Source: Stygiolobus caldivivus (GTDB taxonomy: Archaea > Thermoproteota > Thermoprotei_A > Sulfolobales > Sulfolobaceae). From it: a stretch of 64,000 nt of DNA. Made by a program: the position numbers and the translations under genes. Positions 1-10,558 of the stretch are shown piece after piece. Positions within the stretch are counted from its first letter, which is position 1; every line of letters begins with the position of its first letter. Under the pieces are notes generated by a model. The model did no database searches and was not told the DNA's origin. It worked only from the letters and a program-made list of their open reading frames with translations. The stretch covers positions 992,001 to 1,056,000 of the forward strand of contig NZ_AP024597.1 in assembly GCF_019704315.1 (NCBI RefSeq). Reading direction: 5' to 3'.

Positions 1-418
1 CCCCCCCCACAGTAACTGAACCCATTAAACACTTAACCCGATTTTCATACTCATCATATGTCGAATATTTAAAAAACCCGCACAATTAATGTGAGAAAGT
101 CCAACACCGCGCGTTAGGTTACTAAAAACAAACTTAACGCAATGCAATGTATAATCTACTAATAAATCTCCCGCTTGTAAAGATTATCTATGCGAGTATT
201 GTAACGAAATACATCTGTAAGGTCTAGATTTTGTCAGGCATCAAAGGGCAACGTTAATTCTCTCGTTTAACAAATTTTCACCTTTACACCAATCGTGTCG
301 TAGCCCTTTATTAACTTACCTAGTATAATATGTACTTCAAGGTATATTTTTACTTGAATTACAAAGGACATACTATTATAAAAATGTTTAAATAACTTTA
401 GGCGAATTTTTACTAGAC
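1..418. other. AT-rich non-coding stretch
   Basis: No credible open reading frame is seen. The stretch is AT-rich, unlike most other intergenic DNA here, and ends with the promoter of the gene that starts at 419. It begins with a run of eight C. Confidence 0.6.
387..394 (+). promoter_or_regulatory. TATA box of the gene at 419
   Basis: TTTAAATA is centred about 28 bp before the ATG. That is the spacing expected for a leaderless archaeal transcript. Confidence 0.5.
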
Positions 419-1627
419 ATGGTAAAAATATGTCCTAGATGCGGAACACCGAACGACGACTTCAGCCCAGTGTGTGTTAGGTGCGGGTACCAGTTCCCCC
501 CGCCGACGGGTTATAACCCCCCACCGTATGTACCCCCTGCAGGTTATACTCCTCCCCCTTACGGTAAGAAAAAGAAGAGCACGCCAATCGTTGCCGTACT
601 GATCTTGGTAATATTGGTCGTGGCGATAGGGGGGTACCTCTATTATAAAGGTGTGTTCACCCCTGCTAGGGCACCTGTAGTCCCCCCGATCGTCGTGACT
701 ACCCACACTTCTATAATGTCTACTACCGTACGGCCACCGCAGACTTCCACCACAGTACAACCTACACCCACTACTACCTCTCCGCCACCCCCCTCAACGA
801 ACAAGTACTGTGCGGTCTCGTTTAACGGTAAGGACCAGTACTTCGTCACTCCCCAATTTAACGTAACTGTCAACGGCGAAAACACGACCGTAGGGCTCTT
901 CAGTTACGTGGCCATGAAGTACCACGAGGAGACAATAGCCATAAGGGCCTACCTAACGCCAAACACTAGGGGTGTCCTCATAGGTTTGTCTGGAAACACG
1001 CTACCTTTTAACATACCTTATATAGGCTGGTCACCGTTGGTCTACATGAGTGACGGGAAACTAATAATCGCTGAGATAACGGATACGGGGCCGTCTTTTC
1101 CTAACGGGAAGGCTTACGAGTTCATTAAAGTCGGAGTAGGTCGTGGTATATACCCGAGAGTTAACGGGGGAGAGGCCGCAATGTGCGTCAACATAACTAG
1201 CCCGGGCTTTTACTGGATAGTGTTTGAGGAGTGGACTACCGGTAATGACACGTACGTCGCCGGGTACATTAACGGAGAACTAATAGCGGAGTTCTACGCA
1301 CCTGTAGCGAACGCGTCGTCACTCTTCGGGGCTATCGGGCCTTACGAGTACAACTTCGTCGGGATAGCGTACACTTATCAGTGGCCCTTGACGAATGGCC
1401 AGTGGTACCCCTTCAACGGTTCAATTAACACTATAGCCGTTTACCCGTATGTGCTGTCCCAGTCGCAAGTGGGCCAACTAGCCAGTGGTCCTTTACCACC
1501 GGGGTATTTTGCCTTGTTTATAGCCTCAAGCAAATGGTATAACCAAGCGACCGGGATATGGCAGGCGTATAATAACCCAGAGCTGGAGCTAATGACTAAC
1601 GGGAGTTCGCCACTAATTATAGAATAA
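419..1627 (+). CDS. zinc-ribbon, single-pass membrane protein with LamG-like outer domain
   Basis: The protein has 402 residues. The N-terminus is a zinc ribbon with two CxxC pairs (C5, C8, C19, C22). A Pro/Tyr-rich linker follows (about 27-49), then KKKK, one membrane helix at about 57-78, a Thr/Pro/Ser-rich stalk to about 128, and a 270-residue outer domain. The end of that domain (NTIAVYPYVLSQSQVGQLASG) looks like the last strand of a LamG/concanavalin-type lectin fold; this is inference from pattern. The ribbon should lie in the cytoplasm and the large domain outside the cell. Function is unknown; surface binding of a glycan is one possibility. The gene is convergent with the zinc-ribbon gene at 1756-2883, which has the same N-terminal plan. 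Confidence 0.85.
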   Translation: MVKICPRCGTPNDDFSPVCVRCGYQFPPPTGYNPPPYVPPAGYTPPPYGKKKKSTPIVAVLILVILVVAIGGYLYYKGVFTPARAPVVPPIVVTTHTSIMSTTVRPPQTSTTVQPTPTTTSPPPPSTNKYCAVSFNGKDQYFVTPQFNVTVNGENTTVGLFSYVAMKYHEETIAIRAYLTPNTRGVLIGLSGNTLPFNIPYIGWSPLVYMSDGKLIIAEITDTGPSFPNGKAYEFIKVGVGRGIYPRVNGGEAAMCVNITSPGFYWIVFEEWTTGNDTYVAGYINGELIAEFYAPVANASSLFGAIGPYEYNFVGIAYTYQWPLTNGQWYPFNGSINTIAVYPYVLSQSQVGQLASGPLPPGYFALFIASSKWYNQATGIWQAYNNPELELMTNGSSPLIIE

Positions 1628-1630
1628 TCA

Positions 1631-1662
1631 GTTTTTTTCCCTTCTTGTCCTTTGTTTTTATC
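1631..1662 (+). terminator. T-rich terminator
   Basis: A T7 tract and further T-rich tracts follow directly after the stop of the gene at 419-1627. Such tracts are typical archaeal termination signals. Confidence 0.45.
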
Positions 1663-1755
1663 TTCTTACCCTTTCGCCTCGACTTATCAAACGATATTAA
1701 GTCCAGCAGTGGGAGGACTAAAGTCGTTAAGTAGGGGAAAAAGATGGTAAACCCT

Positions 1756-2883
1756 TTATGAGTATACCGCTTGTGTGGTTATCACTTGACCGTTATCTAA
1801 ATATAACTGGATGGTATAAGGCGTATTCGGTATTAGCCCTTGAGTCAGTGCGAACTGTACCCTTATGTTATTATAACCTACGTTAAGTGTCGGGGGGACT
1901 ATGTTGGTCGTGGCCATGCTTGTCCCTAAAATTTCCGCTCTAACCACTTGTGCTTGGTATGGGGAGTAGACGTATATTTGGGCAGTACCGTCGCGGAAGA
2001 TATTACCCGTACTTGTAGGGTAGGGGACGTTTTGGTTAACTGCCGGAGCTGCTTGGCTAGGTAAGGCCATATTTGGTGTCGCCATTTGACTGGGCGGTCT
2101 AGCGGCCCTGAGTAGGTTACCGTAACCGCTGTCGACTATTCCGAACCCGATAGCGGCCAATAATAAACCGGGGAGGCTAATGAGCTTGCTACCTATTATT
2201 ATATCGCCCAACAAATATATTATAGGCCCTATTATGACGAAGACGCTCCCTGCTTTTATGCTACCGTTACCGTATAGCCCTCCGTTCCTCAAATACGCTA
2301 TGCTAATAAGTATTGTACCTATGACTAACAGCAAAGGGGACACTAAAAAATAGAGGCCTAATGTCGCGGTAGCTGAAGGACTGGCAGAAGTAAGGGACGC
2401 CAATACAGACAAGAGGACAAATAGCAAGTCCAAGGTATACCACACGAATATAAGTACGGAACCTGCTCCTCCTTCGCCGTACCCAAGGCCTAGGGGGCTA
2501 AAAGCCTTGAAACCCAGTCTGCTCAGCCTCTGCCCCCTGTACATATACCTGACCGCGATTACTAACAGCACCAAGGATATGGCAGCTAACCTGACCGATG
2601 GGACGTATTGTAACGCGTTTAGCAAGACTAGGCCTATTAACACCAACACCAGACCTCCCGCGAACTGCCCTGCCCCTTTTTTTAAGTATAAGAACGCTTT
2701 GGCATCCTGCTGGGAAGGCGGTAGAGTCTGTGGGTAACCGTAAGGTTGCTGTACTGGTGGGGGTTGCTGTACTACAGGTGGTTGCATGACGCTTGGGGGC
2801 TGTGTCAGTGGGTACCCGCACCTCGCACAATACAGTGATGAGTCCTGGTTTGCGGTATTACACCTAGGACACACTTTAACCAT
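1756..2883 (-). CDS. zinc-ribbon polytopic membrane protein
   Basis: I chose the ATG at 2883, giving 375 residues, because the zinc ribbon then starts at residue 5 (C5, C8, C19, C22), as in the gene at 419; a longer frame would add 21 unlikely residues. A Pro/Gln-rich linker (about 27-60) leads to a region with about six hydrophobic helices, then a Pro/Ala/Gln linker and an 80-residue Ig-like C-terminal domain (IRVQFALTQGLIPN). Archaeal zinc-ribbon membrane proteins of this shape are common but uncharacterised. The shared N-terminal plan with its convergent neighbour suggests related cytoplasmic interactions. Function is unknown. Confidence 0.8.
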   Translation of the reverse strand: MVKVCPRCNTANQDSSLYCARCGYPLTQPPSVMQPPVVQQPPPVQQPYGYPQTLPPSQQDAKAFLYLKKGAGQFAGGLVLVLIGLVLLNALQYVPSVRLAAISLVLLVIAVRYMYRGQRLSRLGFKAFSPLGLGYGEGGAGSVLIFVWYTLDLLFVLLSVLASLTSASPSATATLGLYFLVSPLLLVIGTILISIAYLRNGGLYGNGSIKAGSVFVIIGPIIYLLGDIIIGSKLISLPGLLLAAIGFGIVDSGYGNLLRAARPPSQMATPNMALPSQAAPAVNQNVPYPTSTGNIFRDGTAQIYVYSPYQAQVVRAEILGTSMATTNIVPPTLNVGYNNIRVQFALTQGLIPNTPYTIQLYLDNGQVITTQAVYS

Positions 2884-3769
2884 GGTCGAAATATTTTCGT
2901 GTAAAACAATATTAAACTTTTCTATTATAAAGCGGCCTATTGACATAGAGTAGTATTAGGCTATAAATTACAAACTACCACCCTTTTAAGATGGGCACAC
3001 CATTACGTCGAGGCCTACCTACGGCCTCCGTAGCTAGTATAGTACTTTACGTAAGACCCTCGTGCCGAAATGTTTTTATTAAATATGACGTGTGTTCTGA
3101 CAAGTTTAAGGATTAGGACGAGGTTAAGTGACTGTTTAACGTAAAATAGAGTATAAGTATTAGCGTAAATGTTTAGGATAAACTCAACTGCTACACGATT
3201 TTTTAGTAATCGCTATCAGCACAGCAACATGTTGAGGCATTAGTTTTAGCGGGAGAGTGTTTTATGCCCGGTCTGTTATTAAAGGGCAAGAGTACCGCAT
3301 AGGACGTACTGCCGAGTAGGGGGAGTCTATTCCCTAAAACGTCTGTAACAATCTGGGTAATTTTTAGTTTTTTTTTAACTATTCCTAAATGCTGTTTCAG
3401 CCCGGACAACGCTTAATCGTATTACCGTTTCCTACTAATGACCTCCCTAACTGGTGACGGGTATTCCTCATGAGGGTGGTAGTGATAAGTATGGATAAAA
3501 GGGTAGTTGTGTTCCCTCGATTAGCCACAACGGGTCGGGAGTTAGGGTGTACGGCCCTTAAAGGGGGGCGGGATTGGAGGGCAAGTTACGCCGTGAGCTA
3601 ACACTCTCAAATACGATATAAAGATTTTTTGCTGAAACCCCTCTCCTTTTCTTTTCTCTTTTAAAAAAAAATTATAAATATATTTCTATAGGACTAGGCT
3701 ACGACACTAGGAGCGTGTAATACCAGTGTAACAAGGTTTTTATTTTAATAAAACGAGATAACACTCAGG
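2884..3769. other. non-coding stretch
   Basis: No supported gene is seen. Short frames here lack promoters and coding character. The right end carries the promoter of the DUF3782 gene (TTTAATAAAA about 23 bp before the ATG at 3770) and a near-perfect T/A-rich tract at about 3650-3690. Confidence 0.5.
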
Positions 3770-4465
3770 ATGTCAATAGCTGATGAGATCAAGAAAGTGT
3801 TGACAGAGAACCCTTCAATATTAGCTGACGTTCTAACCTCGCACCCCGAAATTATTTACCAAGCCCTCGCGAGGCTCACGCCGTGGCAAAACTTGGCCAC
3901 AAAACAGGATACAGAGGAGATAAAGAAAAGCATGGCTACAAAAAAAGAAATAGAAGAAGTAAAGAAGACTATGGCCACAAAGCAGGAGCTCGAAGAAGTC
4001 AAGCAGGAGATCGCAGGTATTAAGAAAGTCATGGCCACAAAGCAAGACATAAAGGCCTTAGAAGTGATGATCAGCGCCTTAGGCACCAGGTGGGGGATCC
4101 TAGCTGAGGACGTGTTCAGAAAAGGCATGATGGAGCTCTTGTCTGGTACGAACTGGAAAGTAGACAGAGAAATAATTTTTGACAAGGAGGGGATAGTCTT
4201 CGGTTACCCGTCGGAAGTAGAAATAGACGTGGTTATTAGTGACGGCAGGGTAATACTAGTCGAACTGACGGCCTCGCTGAAGAGGAGCGATTTGGTCCCC
4301 TTCAGCAAGAAAAAGGAATTATATGAAAAAGAGAAAGGGCGTAAAGTCTCTGAAGTGGTCGTAATTACCCCCTTCATCGACGACAAGAACGAGGAGAGGA
4401 TAATAGCTATAGCTAAGTCGTTAGGCATCAGGATAATAAAACCGAGCGAAATCAACCCCTACTGA
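3770..4465 (+). CDS. DUF3782 protein with coiled coil and PD-(D/E)XK-like domain
   Basis: The protein has 231 residues. Residues 1-40 are a small helical head. Residues 41-100 are a coiled coil made of repeated MATKQ-x-EEVKK units. The C-terminal domain (about 104-231) has the shape of a PD-(D/E)XK nuclease core: E113, then EVEIDVV with D153, then VELTASLK with E165. The usual lysine two residues after E165 is T167, with K171 nearby. This is the DUF3782 family, numerous in Sulfolobales. Members are thought to be nuclease-fold proteins, but no activity has been assigned as far as I know. The gene is single, with its own TATA box and CAGG just before the ATG. Confidence 0.85.
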   Translation: MSIADEIKKVLTENPSILADVLTSHPEIIYQALARLTPWQNLATKQDTEEIKKSMATKKEIEEVKKTMATKQELEEVKQEIAGIKKVMATKQDIKALEVMISALGTRWGILAEDVFRKGMMELLSGTNWKVDREIIFDKEGIVFGYPSEVEIDVVISDGRVILVELTASLKRSDLVPFSKKKELYEKEKGRKVSEVVVITPFIDDKNEERIIAIAKSLGIRIIKPSEINPY

Positions 4466-4803
4466 ATTAAGCCCGACCCCACTACCGCCTTAGAGGAGAT
4501 GACGCCCCTCCCAACTACCCCCTCGTAGACCCCTTGTTATACTTCTCGTTTAGCGGGCAGTTAGGGTGACGAAGGGCGTCACCTAAGAGGAGGGCTCCCC
4601 CCGTAACGTCCAGCCCTTGTGAGAGGGCACTGACGCTCTCCCCACACCGAGCCACCTAGGTGGCCCAGAGTCATTAACACCGCTGAAAATTATGACAAAA
4701 TTCGGACACCCGTACCCTCGGCGAGGTTTTCCAGTCCCCTTTTTTGTAAACTTTACCGCGATAGTCGTCCCCTTTAGACCGCCATCCCTACGGTCAGCAG
4801 TTA
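4466..4803. other. GC-rich non-coding stretch
   Basis: No gene is seen. The base composition is richer in G and C than the flanking genes, as in most non-coding DNA of this window. Confidence 0.4.
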
Positions 4804-5060
4804 CTCCACTTTTCCTTTGTAATACGAAACACTCGTATTACGGATAAAGTTTTTAGGTCTGTGCCTTACTTATTGAAAAACGTGAAGCTAGAATGGTACC
4901 GGGTACTGTTGAGGGCGAGTCCAGCGTCAGGGCCGTTACCGTCCCGCAGGGCGTGGAGGGGAGCCCCCAGTGCCGTTCAAAACTATTTAGGAGATTTACC
5001 GTTATTGATGAAAATCTTTAAGCCACGTCAAAGTAGGATAACTGCTATCGCTCGTTTTAT
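4804..5060 (+). repeat. dispersed element, copy A
   Basis: One of four related sequences, with copies near 27524, 54996 and 58270. It starts with TTTTCC and two boxes, GTAATAC (4819-4825) and GTATTAC (4835-4841), then ATAAAGTTTTTAG. The 3' core (about 4975-5050) matches copies C and D base for base at most positions, ending AAAGTAGGATAACTGCT. A 73-codon frame starting with GTG at 4861 runs through this copy. In copies C and D the same frame is stopped by TAA just after the conserved F-x-x-R, so the element is either a decayed gene family or a non-coding RNA/MITE-like unit. Confidence 0.6.
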
Positions 5061-5265
5061 CTCCGATCACGACCTAGTGTAGGGGCTTTTCCTCAGTTAC
5101 CCAACAGTAGCGGGCCGTGGGGCTCCTTCGGGCCTAACGGCGTAGGGGTCATGCCCCTGCTTTGTCCCCGCCCTAAGCACAGCCGACACCAGAATGACGG
5201 GTCGTTCCGGTCGTAGAAAAGAGTGTGGAAAAAGGTCCTACCAGCGTGGAAAAGGGCCCGGCCCT
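5061..5265. other. GC-rich non-coding stretch
   Basis: No supported gene is seen. Confidence 0.35.
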
Positions 5266-6132
5266 TTACGTCGTGTTAACGCTTACAGTCCCGACGCTCG
5301 TAGTGGCGTATATCACGGGAGGGGGGTAGCTCACCCCAGCCGTAGTCACTACACGTACCTGGGGCGGGGCGGTCACCTCTATGTTGCCCACAGACGTCTT
5401 TAAGTAATAGGTCAGGTCGTAGTCCTCGCTCAGGCTCACGTCTATGTCTCCCGTGCCCGAGTAGGCGTGTAAGTACTTACCTAACGCGTTGACCAGTACG
5501 ATACTCCCCGTCGACGTGCCCAACATACCGTTCGAGAACACCGTGTCCTCTAACTCTACGTCCCCTGCCCCGTCAGTCAGGGTGACAGTGGAGACGTTTG
5601 CGCCTATTACCTCGATGTCCCCCGTACTCGACTGTACCTCGAGGGACTTGGAGGAAAAGGACAAGACCTTTACGTCCCCCGCTCCGGTACGGATAACCGC
5701 GGTGTTGGAGACCGACACTCCCTCTATTTTTACGTCCCCGGCCCCGTCGTTGACCTCTATGCACGACACGTTTGCAGGCAGGTACAAGTGGACGTTGACC
5801 ACTACGCTGGTGCCGAAGTCGAACGTGCCGCTGTTTACCCCGGCGTACAAGGTAAGCCTCCCGTCCACCTCCTTATAGGAGACGTTGACGGTAGGCTTAA
5901 AGAGGGAAAACCCTTGGACTACGTATTCTACAGCCATTTCCGGGGCGTGGCCCCCCTCGACCACCACGTCCGCGAAACCGGACCTGATCTCGACGTCCTT
6001 AAGCGGGAGCTTTAGCGGTACCGTTAAGACCCTGCTCTCCGAGACTAGACCGGAATTTATCACTAAGTATATCGACGCCGGTATGGCTATTACGATGCAC
6101 GCGATAAGGGCGATCGTAAGAAACTTGTCCAC
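5266..6132 (-). CDS. DUF4097-like membrane-anchored beta-repeat protein
   Basis: The protein has 288 residues from a GTG start with GGGAG about 5 nt upstream. Residues 5-27 are an uncleaved signal-anchor helix. The rest lies outside the cell and is built of repeated strands with the motif GAGDV/GTGDI (for example NDGAGDVKIEG, RTGAGDVKV, QSSTGDIEV, TDGAGDVELED, YSGTGDIDV). This is the signature of the DUF4097/adhesin-type right-handed beta-helix family. Such proteins often sit with membrane stress regulators in bacteria; here the gene stands alone, so no partner is suggested. Ligand and role are unknown. Confidence 0.8.
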   Translation of the reverse strand: MDKFLTIALIACIVIAIPASIYLVINSGLVSESRVLTVPLKLPLKDVEIRSGFADVVVEGGHAPEMAVEYVVQGFSLFKPTVNVSYKEVDGRLTLYAGVNSGTFDFGTSVVVNVHLYLPANVSCIEVNDGAGDVKIEGVSVSNTAVIRTGAGDVKVLSFSSKSLEVQSSTGDIEVIGANVSTVTLTDGAGDVELEDTVFSNGMLGTSTGSIVLVNALGKYLHAYSGTGDIDVSLSEDYDLTYYLKTSVGNIEVTAPPQVRVVTTAGVSYPPPVIYATTSVGTVSVNTT

Positions 6133-6206
6133 ATAACTCCCTTACGAGGCCATGTTTAAAAAACTTTACATAACTCCTAGCCCCGCGCGGCGTTTAGAGC
6201 GTAGAC

Positions 6207-6298
6207 CCTTTAGTGCCATGAAGGACTGACGATGGGTCACCTTAGTTAACGATTTTTTACGCAATTTATCGGGTCTTTTAGTCCTGTGAAGGATTAAC
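6207..6298 (-). CRISPR. decayed distal repeats of array 1
   Basis: Two degenerate repeats (6207-6230 and 6275-6298) precede the first intact repeat at 6341 with spacings of 68 and 66 bp. Both keep the ends CTTT...GGA(C/T)T(A/G)AC. Their centres read ATGAAG and GTGAAG, as in array 5, not ATGAGG as in array 1. Confidence 0.85.
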
Positions 6299-6340
6299 AA
6301 GAGTATATGTGATGGATAAACACATGATAAGGCTGATTTC

Positions 6341-9138
6341 CTTTCAATTCCATGAGGGATTAACTCCTCTAATTTTACAAGATCCTTTTCACCGTAAGTG
6401 ACCTTCTTTCAATTCCATGAGGGATTAACAGCCCGACAATGTTCGGGATGCCCGCAACAATAAGAATACTTTCAATTCCATGAGGGATTAACTTAACTTT
6501 CTCCGCTTTCTCTTCTACTTTCAGCCTCACACTGCTTTCAATTCCATGAGGGATTAACGCTCAAACCTGTGGTTTCTGATAGCTGAAATTTTTTGTAACT
6601 TTCAATTCCATGAGGGATTAACTTCAGATTGGAGAATTATGGTAAGTTAAAGAACACCTTAACAACTTTCAATTCCATGAGGGATTAACTGGACATAATA
6701 GGAGTAAGGAGTTATACAAGTGAAGTAGACTTTCAATTCCATGAGGGATTAACTAGCTCACCGATAATACCTACTGCGTCAGCAAACATACCAGCTTTCA
6801 ATTCCATGAGGGATTAACTTGTGTAGAGAATTTGAACGTCATTTCGTAGTAGACACTCCTTTCAATTCCATGAGGGATTAACTTCGTAAGTGTAGAGGTG
6901 ATAAAATAAATGTCAAACTACAGTCTTTCAATTCCATGAGGGATTAACTGGAGCTAACATAGTACTTTTCGTGAAGAGGCTACAGGACTTTCAATTCCAT
7001 GAGGGATTAACGAAAATGTCTTGAGTGACCGCGAAACCGAATTGAGCAAATGACTTTCAATTCCATGAGGGATTAACAGAAAGGTAGCGTTACTACTGCT
7101 TAGCATATTATCATCTTTCAATTCCATGAGGGATTAACCGATTTAATGAAAGACTATCATGACATGTTTGTACAATTGACTTTCAATTCCATGAGGGATT
7201 AACTCGATGTGGACAAAAGGGAGGAGGTGCTACCTTTTTTGAACTTTCAATTCCATGAGGGATTAACTCAAACCCGTCTTCTACCTTTTTAATATGGATT
7301 TTCATTTTCTTTCAATTCCATGAGGGATTAACGTTAAGATACATGTTGGCTAACTGTGTTACAAGTGAGTGTACTTTCAATTCCATGAGGGATTAACTTA
7401 TCAATATCAACATTTACCTGTGCTTTCTCTTCTAACTTTCAATTCCATGAGGGATTAACTTACTCAGCTATACCGCTACGATGAAGCACCTAAAAATCCT
7501 GACTTTCAATTCCATGAGGGATTAACTGGTTTTATGTCTAGTGAAGTTACTATTTCACGTGGTATGTTTCTTTCAATTCCATGAGGGATTAACTAGAGTT
7601 CGCCCTCATGAGTTTGATTATGTTCTCATTGCTCCTTTCAATTCCATGAGGGATTAACGGTAGTTGGTATCGATATACCGAGGTGGGGCGGAAGTCTTTC
7701 AATTCCATGAGGGATTAACGAAATGCATCTCTTTCATGTCATCAGAAAAAGTAGTGTTTACTTTCAATTCCATGAGGGATTAACCAAGTTATACACAAAT
7801 GCTAGCTAATGACGTGGCAGGGCTCTTTCAATTCCATGAGGGATTAACTGAACTCTTCGAACCTCATCTGGACGAAATAGTCAGCCTAATTCTTTCAATT
7901 CCATGAGGGATTAACCTCCCCAGTTTCCTCTTTGATTTTCTTCAGAACTAAGCTACTTTCAATTCCATGAGGGATTAACTGAAGTTACCAAAAAGGGTTA
8001 ATCATGAGGAGGAGGTAGGTCTTTCAATTCCATGAGGGATTAACATTTCAAAAAACAAATTGGTATAATACCTGATGATTATAACTTTCAATTCCATGAG
8101 GGATTAACAGTATACAGCATGCGATTTTGTCAGGAATGAAAGAGAACTTTACTTTCAATTCCATGAGGGATTAACAAAGGTGAAAGGTCCAGGTGAGGCT
8201 GATGATCATAGGAATCTTTCAATTCCATGAGGGATTAACAAACACTTTTCTTTAAACACCTCTCTTCTTTAGCCCTTTCAATTCCATGAGGGATTAACAG
8301 AGTTTCCCGTATACAATTTTATACAACAACATTTCAACTTTCAATTTCATGAGGGATTAACAGCAAGTTATAACTTATCATGGAACATACTCAATGTACA
8401 GCTTTCAATTCCATGAGGGATTAACGGCATACTCGTGCCAACATTAGACCCATGCGACTACGTCAAACTTTCAATTCCATGAGGGATTAACTGAGACTAA
8501 GAGACAGCTAGAAAGCAGGGGGATACAGGGTCTTTCAATTCCATGAGGGATTAACAATTTTGAGGAATTGAAACGGAAATATTTCAACATGAAGGAAAAC
8601 TTTCAATTCCATGAGGGATTAACTATTGACAAAAACGAAGGGCAAGCCTCGTCCTTTAGGGCGCTTTCAATTCCATGAGGGATTAACTGTGAAAACGGAT
8701 ATTGTATTTATACGCTCAATTGGCAAAGCTTTCAATTCCATGAGGGATTAACGTATTTCGTGCTGACTATTAGTAATTCTTCACCTATCCATTCTTTCAA
8801 TTCCATGAGGGATTAACTTATCTGGTAATAGAACGGTGTGCTTTTCTCGTTATAGGAACTTTCAATTCCATGAGGGATTAACAGACTTAAATAGGAGAGA
8901 AGAGTAGAAAAAAAGAGAGGAGCTTTCAATTCCATGAGGGATTAACCGATTTATGTAAACCTTTTTCTCTGTCAAGAGAGGTAATACTTTCAATTCCATG
9001 AGGGATTAACGAGATAACCCACAAATAGGCCCTAAAGTGCAAATACCAATCTTTCAATTCCATGAGGGATTAACTAGGGCCTCCCCAGAACCTCTTTATA
9101 TAATTTTCTCTATACTTTCAATTCCATGAGGGATTAAC
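6341..9138 (-). CRISPR. CRISPR array 1
   Basis: I count 44 repeats of 24 nt and 43 spacers of about 37-45 nt. The repeat starts CTTTCAATTCC, has the centre ATGAGG and ends GATTAAC. One repeat at 8338 has a single change (CAATTTC). The leader is on the right, so the pre-crRNA is read on the minus strand and newest spacers are near 9100. Type I-A by repeat and by neighbouring Cas genes. Confidence 0.97.
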
Positions 9139-9448
9139 TGAATGTTTTTATACTACTTCTTTTCTTATTTTAACTTTCCTCTTATATAAGCTTTGCTATA
9201 CTTGACAGTTTTATCATGACTGAATTTTTGTCATTCCTGTGAAATTTCGGGAGTTTGATAAAGAGATTTACGTCTTACGTACCTTACAAAGAGAATTTTT
9301 CCGCTCACTGACAAATTGAAAGTAATTCCCGCTAAAATCCGGGAATTATGAGGGCGAAATACTCTACATTGCATAGAAATACTACGAAAAATAAACTATA
9401 CGACCGATAACGGGCGTGGACGAAGTTATGTCCCCCACACATGACGGC
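9139..9448 (-). promoter_or_regulatory. leader of array 1
   Basis: About 310 bp, nearly identical to the array 2 leader and clearly related to those of arrays 4 and 5. On the minus strand it holds a stem (AATTCCCG/CGGGAATT), a GTCAGTGAG-type motif, and the TATA box TTATATAAG about 50 bp before the first repeat. Confidence 0.85.
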
Positions 9449-10558
9449 CAACACGGACCCAAACAGCCATTAGAATATAAGGTTATATACTCTGCAAAAA
9501 GCTGATAGCCTCCGGTATTGATGTAAGAGCCCTCAGGGCACCAGAATGTGTAAGGCGCGGCCGTCACGCATCGGGCTAATATGAGCAGCTACCAGTCCAC
9601 GGGTAAAGCCCCTCTCCTACAGGCACTTAACACAAGGAGGGTAATATGGGCGTAAGCACTCAAGGTTGTGCTTACTGACACGCTCTTTCCGGTAGACGTC
9701 GGGGGCTATTTTCAACACGTCCTGTGTTGCTCAGAAAGTCGAGGCCCTTGAAAATTTACGAAGGTAACGGGCGGAGTCCCCCAACAGCGTAGCCCTACCC
9801 CCTTTAGGCCTCAATGTGTTTGACCGGCCCGTGAAGCGTGGTACACAGTATTTAGTAAAATACTAAAAAGGGCACCCAAACGAGGGTAGTTTGGCCGTCC
9901 AGTCCCGCGCTCCCCCCCCCCCCCCGACAGCATAAAACCCACAACCCCCGCGGCCGCCGTTTTTAGTACTGCCCACACCTTGAAGAGCGGCAGTTTTCGT
10001 TGCAGAGGCCTAACACGGACGGGTGCGACTAGTCCCTACCAGCGTAAAAAGGGTTAAGCACCGTTAAGGACGCTTTACGTGTCCGGACTGAAAGGCCACC
10101 GCCCGGGGAACTTGTCGGTTTAGGGTAGCAGTTATTAAAAAATAGTGATAGCAGTGCATACCCTAAACGTATACGTTAATGCCAACACCGGTCTTACGTT
10201 AATGGCCTACTATTTCCGACTGTATGGTACGTAATAGCACACATGTAATTGGTAAATACACGTCGACACTGGGGACTTAAGTAGAGTGCTACTCAGCATG
10301 TTACAGCCCGCCTGGCTTTGTGGGGGCGGTTCACATGGGCGGACAGTGCAGTTTAGCAGTCCCATAAGCTAAGTAAAAGTGTCATACTGTCCTGCTCAGA
10401 GTACCTATCGTCTGGGTTTAGCAGTCCCATAAACTAAGTAAAAAGGTGGGAAAGGGGAATTAACAAACGCGGCTAACCCCGTGGTGACCTAAGTCCCCCT
10501 CGGGTACCACGCCTCACTGCGTGTCCGGTCTTACAGCCGGTACGGCTCTCGGCACCCT
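9449..10558. other. GC-rich non-coding stretch with a 65-bp-period direct repeat
   Basis: No gene is supported. A run of 14 C lies at 9912-9925. A near-identical 28-29 bp repeat occurs at 10351 and 10416, starting GTTTAGCAGTCCCATAA. The 65-bp spacing equals one CRISPR unit. Confidence 0.5.
10351..10444. repeat. CRISPR-period direct repeat
   Basis: Two copies of a 28-29 bp sequence with one mismatch (AAGCTAAG against AAACTAAG), starting 65 bp apart. Confidence 0.6.

Noticed and set aside
4861-5082. 73-codon frame in dispersed element A as a real gene
   Set aside because: The same frame is stopped in copies C and D; kept as part of the element instead.
9382-9567. 61-codon frame in the array 1 leader region
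   Set aside because: It runs across conserved leader DNA and has no promoter or coding character.
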